A stretch of 64,000 nucleotides of DNA. Origin: Micromonospora sp. WMMD961 (lineage in GTDB: Bacteria; Actinomycetota; Actinomycetes; Mycobacteriales; Micromonosporaceae). Location: positions 6,892,501 through 6,956,500 of the forward strand of contig NZ_JARUBJ010000002.1 in NCBI RefSeq assembly GCF_029626145.1, given 5' to 3'. The notes beneath the pieces are model-generated. The model was not told the DNA's origin and searched no databases. It saw nothing but the letters and a program-made list of their open reading frames with translations. A program made the position numbers and the translations under genes. Shown piece after piece: positions 52,930 to 61,476 of this stretch (position 1 is the first letter of the stretch; every line of letters begins with the position of its first letter).

Positions 52930-53003
52930 CCGGGCGTACGTCCAACGGTCCGTCGCAGGACGAGGGCAGGGGTCTGCCGACAGTCGCCGAGGCGGTCGCA
53001 TGA
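52926..53003 (+). CDS. Candidate 25-codon ORF coupling two cluster genes
   Basis: An ATG at 52926 overlaps the stop of the VirB3-like gene (ATGA), the frame runs 25 codons, and its stop at 53001-53003 overlaps the ATG of the VirB4-like gene (ATGA again). The peptide is hydrophilic (MTGRTSNGPSQDEGRG and so on) without a membrane span. The double overlap suggests translational coupling across the 70-bp interval; whether the peptide itself matters is unknown. Confidence 0.5.
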   Translation: MTGRTSNGPSQDEGRGLPTVAEAVA

Positions 53004-56000
53004 GCCGCTCCTCCACGCCGGGCTCACCGGCTGGCCGCCCGGGCGCGCCGACCGGTCACCGTGCGCACTCATTCGACTACATCGAGGACGAGGATGAGGT
53101 TGCCCTCGACCCCGCGCTGGTGACGTCGCCCGGCCACGGCGCGGTCGGCGTGTTCCAGGCACCCCGCCCGGTCCCTCGTCGGCCGCCACCCGCCGAGCCG
53201 AGCGCGGTCTCAGCCGGCGAGAACGCAGACATCGACTCGCCCTTCCTGGACCTCTTCGGCGGGGCCCGGCCCGGCGCACGAGCCGTTCCGACCGGCCCGA
53301 GCACCCGGGAACAGCCGGCGATCCCGCAGCAGCAGGCCGCCGCTCCGACACCGGTTCGACCGATTCCCGAACTGGAACCACCGTGGACCCCCGACGACCA
53401 GCCCGCCAGCGAGGGCCGGCGCCTCGATCCACGACACGTCGGCGGCTACCCGGGCAACGAGTCGCTGGTGCCGCACCAGGCCGGCGATCGGTTGCCGATG
53501 CTCCGGCCGACCGACGAGCCCGACCCGCTCGCCGAGGGCGCATCCGTGTCGAAGGCCGCCGATCCGGCGGCCCGGCCACCCGGCACCGCACTCCCGGCAC
53601 GACCGACGGCGACGCCGGGTCGATCAGCGGCGTCACGACCGCCGGCCCCCGCAGCCCCGCCGGTGGACCGGCCAACCGGCCCCGCCGACCGTCCGGCCAG
53701 CACCGCTCCGACGGACCGGCCAGCCCTGGAGCGACCGCAACGCCGCGCCACCGGCACGGATCGACCCAAGGCGGTCGGCAAAGAGGTCGCCCCGCCCCGG
53801 GGGCGTGCCGCCAGTCGCCAGGACCGACCGACGAAGCCGACCCGGATCCGCGCGCCGAAGATCAAGTTTGGCGATCGGGACCCGTCTGTCGAGCTGGCCA
53901 TCACCGAGATCGCCGGTCACCTCACCTTCACCCCCAACACGGTCACCGCCTGGTATTGGCTGCCCGAGGTCCGCTGGGCGTTCCGGCCGGACGCCGAACG
54001 CGAAGCACTGCTGTCGGCCATCTCCGAGCAGTACGCCGGTCTGGCCGGCTTCCGGCTACACCTACGCCGCACCACCCGGCCGTTCCCCGCCGACGAGTGG
54101 GCGCGCACCATCGACGCCCACACCGCCGCGCCGCTCGCCGACGTTCCCGGCACCACCGGCTGGGCCGATCACCTGGTCGCCGCCCAACGACACCTGATGG
54201 CGGTCAACCACGCCGAGGGCCAGACCTACCTGGGCGTCACCTTCGCCCGCCGGTCCCTCGGCGACTCCCTCACCGAACGGATGCTGCGCACCTTCGGTCG
54301 GGGCACCGCCGAGGGCGAACGCCGCAAGCTGGGCCGCACCGTCGAACAGTTCGACGAGGTGCTCGGTGCGTTCGGCATGCGGGGCCGACGGGTCACCGCA
54401 CAGGAGTTGGAATGGCTGCTCTACCGCTCGGTGGCGCTGTGCATGGCGCCCCCCGGCACGCTCTCGCCGGTGACCGACGGGCGCTGGGAACGCGGTGACC
54501 TGCTCGCCCTGACCGAGCAGGTGGAGCGCTACCGCACCCCGTACGGTTCGACGGTCAAGCTGGTCAACCGGATGACCGGCGAGGAACGGCACGTGGCCGT
54601 GCTCGCGGTCGGCCGGATGGAGCCGTTGGAGATCCCGGAACGCCACGAGCCCTGGCTGCACTTCCACGAGCGGCTGCCCTGGCCGATGGAGATCTCCACC
54701 CGCGTCGACATCCTCGGTTCCGGCGACTCCTTCCGTAACCTCGAACACCGGCTGCGGATGATCCGCTCGCAGCAGCTCGACTACGCCGAGCACGGCATCG
54801 ACGCACCCCCGGAGCTGGAACGGCTCGCCAAGCGCGCGCTGGTGATCGGCGACGAGATGACCACCGGCCTGCCGGTCGACTCGGCCCGTGCGCACGGCTG
54901 GCACCGGATCGCGGTCGGCGGCCGGACCAGGGAGGAATGCCTGGAGCGGGCCCGCCGGCTCATCCAGCTCTACTCCCGGGAGCTGCGTATCTCGCTGCAA
55001 CACCCGAAGAACCAGGACTGGTTGGCCCGCGAGTTCATCCCCGGCGAGCCGATCGCCAACACCGGGTACGTCCGGCGCATGCCGGTGCCGTTGCTCGCCG
55101 CCGCGCTCCCCCAGGCCGCGTCGAACGTGGGCGACCGGCGGGGCGACCTGATCGGCCGAACCGCCGGCACCTGCCGCCGTCCGGTCTTCCTCGACCTGCA
55201 CTTCCCCATGGAGGTCCGGGAACGCTCCGGGCTCGCGGTCTTCGTCGCCGAACCGGGTGGTGGCAAGTCGACCCTGCTCGGTGCACTGGGCTACCTGGCC
55301 GCCCGCAGGGGTGTCCAGGTGACCCTGCTCGACCCGTCGGGGCCCCTGGCCCGCCTCTGCGCGATGCCCGAGCTGCGGCCGTACTCCCGGGTGTTGAACC
55401 TGACCGGCTCGGAGCACGGCACCCTGGCGCCCTACTCGCTCATCCCGACGCCACTGCGCAGCGAGTTCGGCACCGGGGCAGCCGGCGACCGCGAGTTCGA
55501 GATCGCGGTGTCCAACGCCCGCGCCGAGCGGCGGATGCTGGTCCAGGACATCTGCATGATGCTCGTCCCGCCGCAGGTGGCCAGGGAGGCGTCCACCGCC
55601 ACCCTGTTCCGGCACGCGGTCCGTCAGGTCCCCGCCGAGGAGACGTCCACCCTGGACGACGTCGTGAGCTGCCTCGGGCGCCTCGACGACGACGCCGGCA
55701 AGGAGTTGGCCAACCTCCTGCTGGACACCGCCGAGATGCCCCTGGCCATGCTCTTCTTCGGCCGTCCGCCGGAAGGGCTACTCGGCGCCGACGCCGCGCT
55801 CACTGTGATCACCATGGCCGGGCTGCGGTTGCCGGACCTCAAGATCGAACGCGAGTACTGGTCGGCCGAGGAGGCCCTGGCCCTGCCCATGCTGCACACC
55901 GCGCACCGGCTCGCCGTCCGGCGCTGCTACGGCGGCTCGATGTCGTCCCGGAAGCTGGTCGGCCTGGACGAGGCGCACTTCATGGAGGGCTGGCGGTCCG

Positions 56001-56425
56001 GTCGTTCGTTCCTGGTCCGACTCGCCCGAGACTCCCGCAAGTGGAACCTCGCCGCGCTGGTCGCCTCGCAGAACCCCCGCGACATCCTCGGCCTCGACGT
56101 GCAGAACCTCGTCTCCACCGTCTTCGTCGGCCGCATCGCCGAGGACGCCGAGATCGCCTCCGAGGCGCTGCGGCTGCTGCGGGTGCCGGTCAACGACGGA
56201 TACGAGGCCACTCTGGCCTCGCTCTCCGCCGCCGACACCAACTCGGCCTCCCGCCTGGGCTTCCGTGAATTCGTGATGCGCGACGTCGACGGCCGGGTGC
56301 AGAAGGTCCGCGTCGACGTCTCGTACGTCGAAGGGCTGCTGGACCACCTCGACACGACGCCGGCCGCGATCGCTGCGGCGGCCGGAGTCCTGCCGAGCAT
56401 CCCCCTGCCGGATCTGGAGGCGTGA
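53000..56425 (+). CDS. VirB4-like conjugation/secretion ATPase
   Basis: A 1141-residue ATPase. The first 290 residues are Pro/Ala/Arg-rich and disordered; ordered sequence begins IKFGDRDPSVELAITEIAGH. The P-loop VAEPGGGKSTLLGALGYLAA is near residue 750 and Walker B KLVGLDEAHFMEGWRSG near 985, followed by the sensor-like LVASQNPRDILGLDVQNLVS, the order seen in VirB4/TraC/TcpF-type T4SS ATPases. It would energise pilus or channel assembly at the membrane. The long N-terminal extension is unusual. The gene ends one base before the next start, which has its own CTGGAGG site. Confidence 0.85.
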   Translation: MSRSSTPGSPAGRPGAPTGHRAHSFDYIEDEDEVALDPALVTSPGHGAVGVFQAPRPVPRRPPPAEPSAVSAGENADIDSPFLDLFGGARPGARAVPTGPSTREQPAIPQQQAAAPTPVRPIPELEPPWTPDDQPASEGRRLDPRHVGGYPGNESLVPHQAGDRLPMLRPTDEPDPLAEGASVSKAADPAARPPGTALPARPTATPGRSAASRPPAPAAPPVDRPTGPADRPASTAPTDRPALERPQRRATGTDRPKAVGKEVAPPRGRAASRQDRPTKPTRIRAPKIKFGDRDPSVELAITEIAGHLTFTPNTVTAWYWLPEVRWAFRPDAEREALLSAISEQYAGLAGFRLHLRRTTRPFPADEWARTIDAHTAAPLADVPGTTGWADHLVAAQRHLMAVNHAEGQTYLGVTFARRSLGDSLTERMLRTFGRGTAEGERRKLGRTVEQFDEVLGAFGMRGRRVTAQELEWLLYRSVALCMAPPGTLSPVTDGRWERGDLLALTEQVERYRTPYGSTVKLVNRMTGEERHVAVLAVGRMEPLEIPERHEPWLHFHERLPWPMEISTRVDILGSGDSFRNLEHRLRMIRSQQLDYAEHGIDAPPELERLAKRALVIGDEMTTGLPVDSARAHGWHRIAVGGRTREECLERARRLIQLYSRELRISLQHPKNQDWLAREFIPGEPIANTGYVRRMPVPLLAAALPQAASNVGDRRGDLIGRTAGTCRRPVFLDLHFPMEVRERSGLAVFVAEPGGGKSTLLGALGYLAARRGVQVTLLDPSGPLARLCAMPELRPYSRVLNLTGSEHGTLAPYSLIPTPLRSEFGTGAAGDREFEIAVSNARAERRMLVQDICMMLVPPQVAREASTATLFRHAVRQVPAEETSTLDDVVSCLGRLDDDAGKELANLLLDTAEMPLAMLFFGRPPEGLLGADAALTVITMAGLRLPDLKIEREYWSAEEALALPMLHTAHRLAVRRCYGGSMSSRKLVGLDEAHFMEGWRSGRSFLVRLARDSRKWNLAALVASQNPRDILGLDVQNLVSTVFVGRIAEDAEIASEALRLLRVPVNDGYEATLASLSAADTNSASRLGFREFVMRDVDGRVQKVRVDVSYVEGLLDHLDTTPAAIAAAAGVLPSIPLPDLEA

Positions 56426-56426
56426 C

Positions 56427-58379
56427 ATGGCGAGGGCCCGAGCGAGGATCGCGTCGTTCCTGCTCGCCCTCGGCGTACTGGCCGGGGCCTCCCTCAGCTG
56501 GCCGCTGATCGGAGCGGAGGCGGCAGCCGCAACACCACCCGTCGCCCAGGCCCGCGCCGACCTCTGCACGACCGCCGAATGGCAGGCCGACTTCCGAGCC
56601 TGCGTACAGAAGCTCCAGACAGTCACCGAGGACGAGGTCAAGTGCCGTAACGCACCGACCCCGGGTACGCCGGATTCGGGCCTCGCCGGCTGGTTCGCCG
56701 CAGCACCTCCAGCAGAAGCAGCAAACGGAGTGGCTGGCCGATACAGCCTCTACGGCTACGGTGGCTACAGCTACAACACCTATGACATCGACGGTGGCTG
56801 CGCGTCGAGTGTGCTGCATCCGGACTACAAGTTCACCACCACGATCGCCAACGGTGAGTTCATGGCCGCCACCGCAATCATCGGTGCGTCCAACGCACTT
56901 CGAGAGCGCGCCTGGGACCCCGGTTCGATGTGGGGGTGGGCCGACCCGCTGGTCGAGCAGGCCACCAAGGCCGTGTACGAGAAGGTGTTCAGCGTCTTCG
57001 GCATCATCACCCTCTGCGTCGTGGGGCTCTATCTGCTCTGGCGGTCCCGTCAGTCGGACATGAGCAACGCGATGACGACGGCAGGCTGGGCACTGCTGGT
57101 GATGGTCGCGGTCACCGCACTCGCCGCCTGGCCGGTGAAGTCCGCCAATATCGCTGACGGCGCACTTGTCACAAGTCTCGGAGTCGTACACGACGCCGTC
57201 GGCCCGCAGGCAAAGGAGCCGGACCCCGGACGGTGCATCGACCCCGACCCGAACCGCTGTAAGGATTCCCGCACCCCCGCCGTGCGAGCCAGCGACACCG
57301 CTACCGAAACCATGCTCTACCGGAACTGGCTCCGCGGGGTGCTGGGTTCGGCGGACAGCGAGACCGCCCGCAAGTATGGGCCGGCCCTGTACGACGCACG
57401 GTCTCTGACGTGGGGCGAGGCTCAATCCATGCGCGCCAACCCGGCTACCCGGGAGGCGACGATCAAGGCCAAGCAGCAGCAGTGGGCACGGGTGGCCCAG
57501 CAGATTCAGACCGAGGACCCGGAGGCGTACGAATACCTCCAGGGTGTGCGGGACATGGACCGGGTGGGCGCCGGATTCATCGCGGTACTGGCCGCGTTGC
57601 TCTTCGCGATGTTCGACCTGACGGCGTCGCTGCTGGTCCTGCTGGGCTTCCTCATTTTCCGGTGGGCGGTGATCGCGGCACCGATCCTGGGGACGGTGGG
57701 TCTGCTCCGGCCGGCGAGCGCCGGACTACGGCGGCTGGCGAACGCCGTGGTCGCTGCGGTATTCAACATCGCCATCTTCGGCACCGGGGCCGCCATCTAC
57801 CTGTTCGCCGTCGATCTGATCATGAGCACTCCCACCCTGCCGGGTTGGCTTCAGGTGGTGCTGGTCTGGCTCTGCGGGGTGGTCGGCTGGCTGTTGCTGC
57901 GGCCGTACCGGCGAATCACCCAACTCGGCGGCAAGGACAGCAGCGAGGCGGTCAGCTCGGCCGGCTCCTGGCACCGCCGGTTCTTCCGCGACATGCGGAC
58001 CGCCGCGCGACTGGACGTGGCAGAGCCGGGCGGAACGGCCGAACCAGTGGGCGGGCGTCGGCGGTCACCCGATGCGGAGCAGACCCGGCTCCGCCCGGAG
58101 GCCCGCCGGGAGGACCCGGTCCCCACACCGTCGGCGGGCGGCGGGGGCCAGCGTGACGCCGGACGCCCCGACGGCCGTGAACGCAGTGATGAGGCACCGG
58201 CGGCCGAGACCAGAGGCCGGGGCCGCCCCGTCGCTCCCCAGCCACGTCGTCGGCAGCCGGCAACGTGGACCGAGCCGGACGTGCCGGCCGAGAACCCGTC
58301 GTTCGTCGTCTACCGACCGGGTTCGACGGAGCGCACGCCGGACCGTACCGGACCGCGGGTGCGCTCAGAGGCGCGGTGA
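56427..58379 (+). CDS. VirB6/TrbL-like polytopic membrane protein
   Basis: A 650-residue protein. A signal-like span (IASFLLALGVLAGASLSWPL) is followed by a roughly 170-residue exported domain with paired Cys (DLCTTAEWQADFRACVQKLQ; IDGGCASSVLHPD). Later spans are at about 190-245 and 380-490 (FIAVLAALLFAMFDLTASLL, LVLLGFLIFRWAVIAAPILG, VVLVWLCGVVGWLLLRPYRR). The final 130 residues are a disordered Arg/Pro-rich tail. A multi-span channel component following VirB4 is the VirB6/TrbL position in Gram-positive T4SS. Its stop overlaps the next start (GTGA). Confidence 0.75.
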   Translation: MARARARIASFLLALGVLAGASLSWPLIGAEAAAATPPVAQARADLCTTAEWQADFRACVQKLQTVTEDEVKCRNAPTPGTPDSGLAGWFAAAPPAEAANGVAGRYSLYGYGGYSYNTYDIDGGCASSVLHPDYKFTTTIANGEFMAATAIIGASNALRERAWDPGSMWGWADPLVEQATKAVYEKVFSVFGIITLCVVGLYLLWRSRQSDMSNAMTTAGWALLVMVAVTALAAWPVKSANIADGALVTSLGVVHDAVGPQAKEPDPGRCIDPDPNRCKDSRTPAVRASDTATETMLYRNWLRGVLGSADSETARKYGPALYDARSLTWGEAQSMRANPATREATIKAKQQQWARVAQQIQTEDPEAYEYLQGVRDMDRVGAGFIAVLAALLFAMFDLTASLLVLLGFLIFRWAVIAAPILGTVGLLRPASAGLRRLANAVVAAVFNIAIFGTGAAIYLFAVDLIMSTPTLPGWLQVVLVWLCGVVGWLLLRPYRRITQLGGKDSSEAVSSAGSWHRRFFRDMRTAARLDVAEPGGTAEPVGGRRRSPDAEQTRLRPEARREDPVPTPSAGGGGQRDAGRPDGRERSDEAPAAETRGRGRPVAPQPRRRQPATWTEPDVPAENPSFVVYRPGSTERTPDRTGPRVRSEAR

Positions 58380-58933
58380 CGGTGATGCGGCGGGCGCTGG
58401 AGTTTCTCTTCACCCGGGCGTTGCGGTCCCGGCTGGGCGTGGCGCTGGTCATCGCGGTACTCGTCTTCGGTGTGCTTGGCGCAGCGCGGTTGGCCTCTGG
58501 TCCCCTCGATCCGACTGACGGGTTGAGCAGCCGGCCGAACCGGCCGATCACCACCGTGGATCCGACGGCCGGTGACGACGGCGTGCTCTCCAGCGAGGCT
58601 CCGCCGTCACCGGTTACGTCGCCGGGCGCAAGGACACCCGAACAGACCGCGGACCGTTTCGCCAAGGCGTGGCTGGGCCGCCCCGGGATGACCACCGACG
58701 AGTGGCAGACCGGCCTACGGCCGCTCTCCACGCCGGCGCTGAGCGAGAAGTTGGCCGGCGCCGAGCCCGAGACCGTGCCCGCTGAGACGGTCACCGGCCC
58801 GCCAACCATGCGGGAGCGCACCGAGACGTTCGTCGAGATGCTGATTCCTCTGGATGCCGGCCGGCTGAGGCTGGAACTGGTCACGTCGGACAAGGGTTGG
58901 ATGGTCGACGTGGTGGATTGGGAGCGGCCATGA
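58376..58933 (+). CDS. Single-span protein with NTF2-like exported domain (VirB8/TcpC-like)
   Basis: A 185-residue protein. One N-terminal span (LGVALVIAVLVFGVLGAARL) is followed by a Pro/Ser/Thr linker and a domain starting EQTADRFAKAWLGRPGMTTD and ending FVEMLIPLDAGRLRLELVTS, the helix-then-beta layout of NTF2-like folds. VirB8 and TcpC of conjugation systems have exactly this topology. I use the GTG at 58376, coupled to the VirB6-like stop; ATG 58385 is also possible. Its stop overlaps the next gene (ATGA). Confidence 0.65.
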   Translation: MTVMRRALEFLFTRALRSRLGVALVIAVLVFGVLGAARLASGPLDPTDGLSSRPNRPITTVDPTAGDDGVLSSEAPPSPVTSPGARTPEQTADRFAKAWLGRPGMTTDEWQTGLRPLSTPALSEKLAGAEPETVPAETVTGPPTMRERTETFVEMLIPLDAGRLRLELVTSDKGWMVDVVDWERP

Positions 58934-60102
58934 CCGCTCGCAGGGGCGCCGCCCTCCGCAGGCCGGTGCGGGTCGGTGTGATCGCCACGGTGCTCACCGG
59001 CGTGCTGCTTCTCCTTTGCTGCACCGGGGGGACCGCGGCGTTCTTCCTGAGTGGGCTCGGCGGCGACGCGGAGGACGGGGACAACCTGGCCGGCTGGGGT
59101 TGCGGACCGGTCCGCCCGGTGGACATCGTGGGCGAGCTACCGCGGTTCGCCGAGTACGGCGACGCGCAGGTTCGCAACGCTGCGATCATCATCAAGGTCG
59201 GCCAGGATATGGGGGTGCCCTCGCGGGGTTGGGTGATCGCCCTGGCGACCGCGATGCAGGAGTCCGCGCTGCGCAACCTGGCGAACAGCGACGTACCCGA
59301 GTCCCTGGCCCTGCCACACGAGGGCGTCGGGGCGGACCACGACTCGCTGGGCCTGTTCCAGCAGCGGCCGGGGTGGGGTTCGGTCGCCGAACGGATGACC
59401 CCCGCGTACACCGCCCGGAAGTTCTACGAGAAGCTCGTCAAGGTCCGCAGTTGGCAGCGCCGACCGCTGACGGTGGTCGCCCAGCAGGTCCAGGTCAGCG
59501 CCTATCCGGACGCGTACGCCAAGCACGAGGAGTTGGCCAGCAAGATCGTGAACGCGCTGGCCGGCGGAGCGGCCCGCACCGTCGAGATCAACGGCAAGGC
59601 GGTGTGCGACGCGGCCGAGCGTGGCGAGATAGCTGCCTCAGGCTGGACCGCACCGATCCCAGGTGACGTCGGCTCCGGCTTCCGCACTGCCAGTCGACCC
59701 AGCCACCAGGGGGTGGACATCAGCGCGGCGAAGGGCACCGAGATCCGGGCCGCGGCGACCGGTCGGGTGCTGGTCGCCCGATGCGACCCGGACAACAGGA
59801 ATCGCCGGGACTGCAACGTGGACGGGTACCCGGACAAGGGGGGCTGCGGCTGGTTCGTCGACCTGCTGCACGCTGGCGGCTATATCACCCGCTACTGCCA
59901 CATGGTGTTCGAGCCACGCGTCAAGGTGCATCAGATCGTTTCGGCAGGTGATGTGATCGGGCAGGTCGGCAGCAGCGGCAACTCCTCCGGCCCGCACCTG
60001 CACTTCGAGGTCCACGTGCGCAACGACCGGAGGAGCTCCGGCGCCATTGATCCGGTTCCGTTCATGCGCGAGCGGGGCGCTCCGCTGCGCGCCGCCGAGT
60101 GA
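58930..60102 (+). CDS. Bifunctional wall hydrolase: lytic transglycosylase-like plus M23 peptidase (VirB1-like)
   Basis: A 390-residue membrane-anchored enzyme. A span at residues 14-40 precedes a lysozyme/transglycosylase-like domain with the catalytic Glu111 in ATAMQESALRNLAN and the segment DSLGLFQQRPGWGS. The C-terminal M23 domain starts near residue 245 and has the zinc motifs SRPSHQGVDIS and HLHFEVHV. Such two-domain hydrolases open peptidoglycan for T4SS assembly in Gram-positive plasmids (TcpG/CwlT-like). It is coupled to the VirB8-like gene by ATGA. Confidence 0.85.
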   Translation: MTARRGAALRRPVRVGVIATVLTGVLLLLCCTGGTAAFFLSGLGGDAEDGDNLAGWGCGPVRPVDIVGELPRFAEYGDAQVRNAAIIIKVGQDMGVPSRGWVIALATAMQESALRNLANSDVPESLALPHEGVGADHDSLGLFQQRPGWGSVAERMTPAYTARKFYEKLVKVRSWQRRPLTVVAQQVQVSAYPDAYAKHEELASKIVNALAGGAARTVEINGKAVCDAAERGEIAASGWTAPIPGDVGSGFRTASRPSHQGVDISAAKGTEIRAAATGRVLVARCDPDNRNRRDCNVDGYPDKGGCGWFVDLLHAGGYITRYCHMVFEPRVKVHQIVSAGDVIGQVGSSGNSSGPHLHFEVHVRNDRRSSGAIDPVPFMRERGAPLRAAE

Positions 60103-60115
60103 GGTCTCCACGGGC

Positions 60116-60715
60116 ATGACTGGACCGTTGCCAGATCCGTTCGCCGACCAGCCAGACTGGGCACCCCGGCCGCCCCGCCCGCTGGCCGTCGTCCCCGCCA
60201 CCGAGCGGGTGGAGCTACGTGGGCGGCGGGTGCTGGTAGGGCTGCCGGGTTTGGGTTGGCGGGGTGACCTGCGCGCCGACGACCGGGTGGTGCAGAACGC
60301 CCGGACCTACGTGCCCGTGATTCCCGAGCACGAGTGGTACCGGGCCGAAGCCGACCAGGTGGAGGTGTTCGCGCCGCTGGTGCCGGTGGAGCGGGTCTGG
60401 GTGGAGACGGTCGGCAGCCGGCCGCTGGCGGAGGGAGACCGGGAGACCGGCATCCGGTTGGTCTCGCTGGACGGACCAGCGCACCGGACGCCCACACCCG
60501 TCTTCGAGGCGGACGCGCTCACCGGTCGACGCGTGGTGCACGTCGAGGGCGGCCTTGAGCATCGCGACCTGCGGGCAGTTACCGAAACCTACTCGGGTGC
60601 CGAGGGAGACATCTGCGTCCGGATCACGCCGGAGGTGGAGTGGTACCGCTGGGCCTGGCGGGGCCAGTCACCCACCACGCTGGAGGTGCCGGTCCATCTG
60701 CTGTGGATCGAGTGA
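60116..60715 (+). CDS. Hypothetical protein with an internal duplication
   Basis: A 199-residue protein without signal or span. Two halves look like each other: GRRVLVGLPGLGWRGDLRAD with IPEHEWYRAEADQVEVFAPL in the first, and GRRVVHVEGGLEHRDLRAVT with TPEVEWYRWAWRGQSPTTLE in the second. Each repeat is about 75-80 residues, ending in a beta-type P-V-E-R-V-W-V-E or P-V-H-L-L-W-I-E segment. Gene duplication and fusion is the simplest reading. Start ATG 60116, 14 bp after the hydrolase gene, same direction. No known family recognised. Confidence 0.6.
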   Translation: MTGPLPDPFADQPDWAPRPPRPLAVVPATERVELRGRRVLVGLPGLGWRGDLRADDRVVQNARTYVPVIPEHEWYRAEADQVEVFAPLVPVERVWVETVGSRPLAEGDRETGIRLVSLDGPAHRTPTPVFEADALTGRRVVHVEGGLEHRDLRAVTETYSGAEGDICVRITPEVEWYRWAWRGQSPTTLEVPVHLLWIE

Positions 60716-60718
60716 GCG

Positions 60719-61273
60719 TCAATCAACGCTGGTGCCGGCACAAACGCGCCAGCCCTCCTTGGCCTTCACTTCAAACCGCCAAGTGTCCGCCAAGCTTTGG
60801 TGAACTCCATCGATTGAAGCACTGCGACGGATGACAGCGATCACAGTTGCGTCCGATGCGGCAGTCTTGGAAACCACAACATTTTCGATGTTGACCGAAA
60901 AGGACACGCCCAGCTCGCGCTCTCGTCCGGCTATTTGAGCGGCGAACTCCTCGACCGCAGGGACTCCACCATCGCAGGCAAACAGCTTTGCCCGATTCAG
61001 ATCGCGGGAGACGAGTGTTGCTTGGAGATAATTGACAACCGCCACGTCGGGTGCGCTGCGATCCGGGGCAGCCGCGCGGTTGTACAGCACGTAGCCCGCG
61101 ACGGCCCCGCCCAGGCAGAGTAGGGCGACAACCCCGGCGACGACCGTGAGCACGGTCCGCATTCGGCGGCGCGGCGGCTGCGGCGCCGGTGGTGCCGCAG
61201 CCGGCGGCAGCTGTTCGGACGGAGCCCGTTGGGCCGGTACGCGGGAGACCTGGGAACCGGCGGGGGGCTGCAC
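60719..61273 (-). CDS. Single-span protein with NTF2-like domain (opposite strand)
   Basis: A 184-residue protein. A Pro/Ala-rich cytoplasmic N-terminus precedes one span (VLTVVAGVVALLCLGGAVAG) and an exported domain (VAVVNYLQATLVSRDLNRAK, then FSVNIENVVVSKTAASDATV, then TWRFEVKAKEGWRVCAG) that fits an NTF2-like fold with two Cys. The GTG at 61273 has AGGAGG eight bases upstream. It ends 3 bp from the preceding plus-strand stop. Whether it belongs to the T4SS-like machinery is unclear since it runs the other way. Confidence 0.68.
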   Translation of the reverse strand: MQPPAGSQVSRVPAQRAPSEQLPPAAAPPAPQPPRRRMRTVLTVVAGVVALLCLGGAVAGYVLYNRAAAPDRSAPDVAVVNYLQATLVSRDLNRAKLFACDGGVPAVEEFAAQIAGRERELGVSFSVNIENVVVSKTAASDATVIAVIRRSASIDGVHQSLADTWRFEVKAKEGWRVCAGTSVD

Positions 61274-61476
61274 TGATTCCACCTCCTGACGTTATCGGCT
61301 GGACGCCCCGGAGCCAATGCCTCAGATCCAGCGGATCGTGACGGACCACTCCCCACCGGTGAGATCCACGACATCCCCGGCGCACCGCCGAGGCACCTCC
61401 CGGAGGAGCGGAGCCGGCTGGGATACCGTCTCTGCTCGGGAGGGGTTGCCAACCTCGGGCAGAGGGGGTGGACGCG

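Noticed and set aside
54062..55615. 517-codon minus-strand frame inside the VirB4-like gene
   Set aside because: It mirrors codon structure of the real gene, lacks a ribosome site and any motif, and is a by-product of high GC at third positions.
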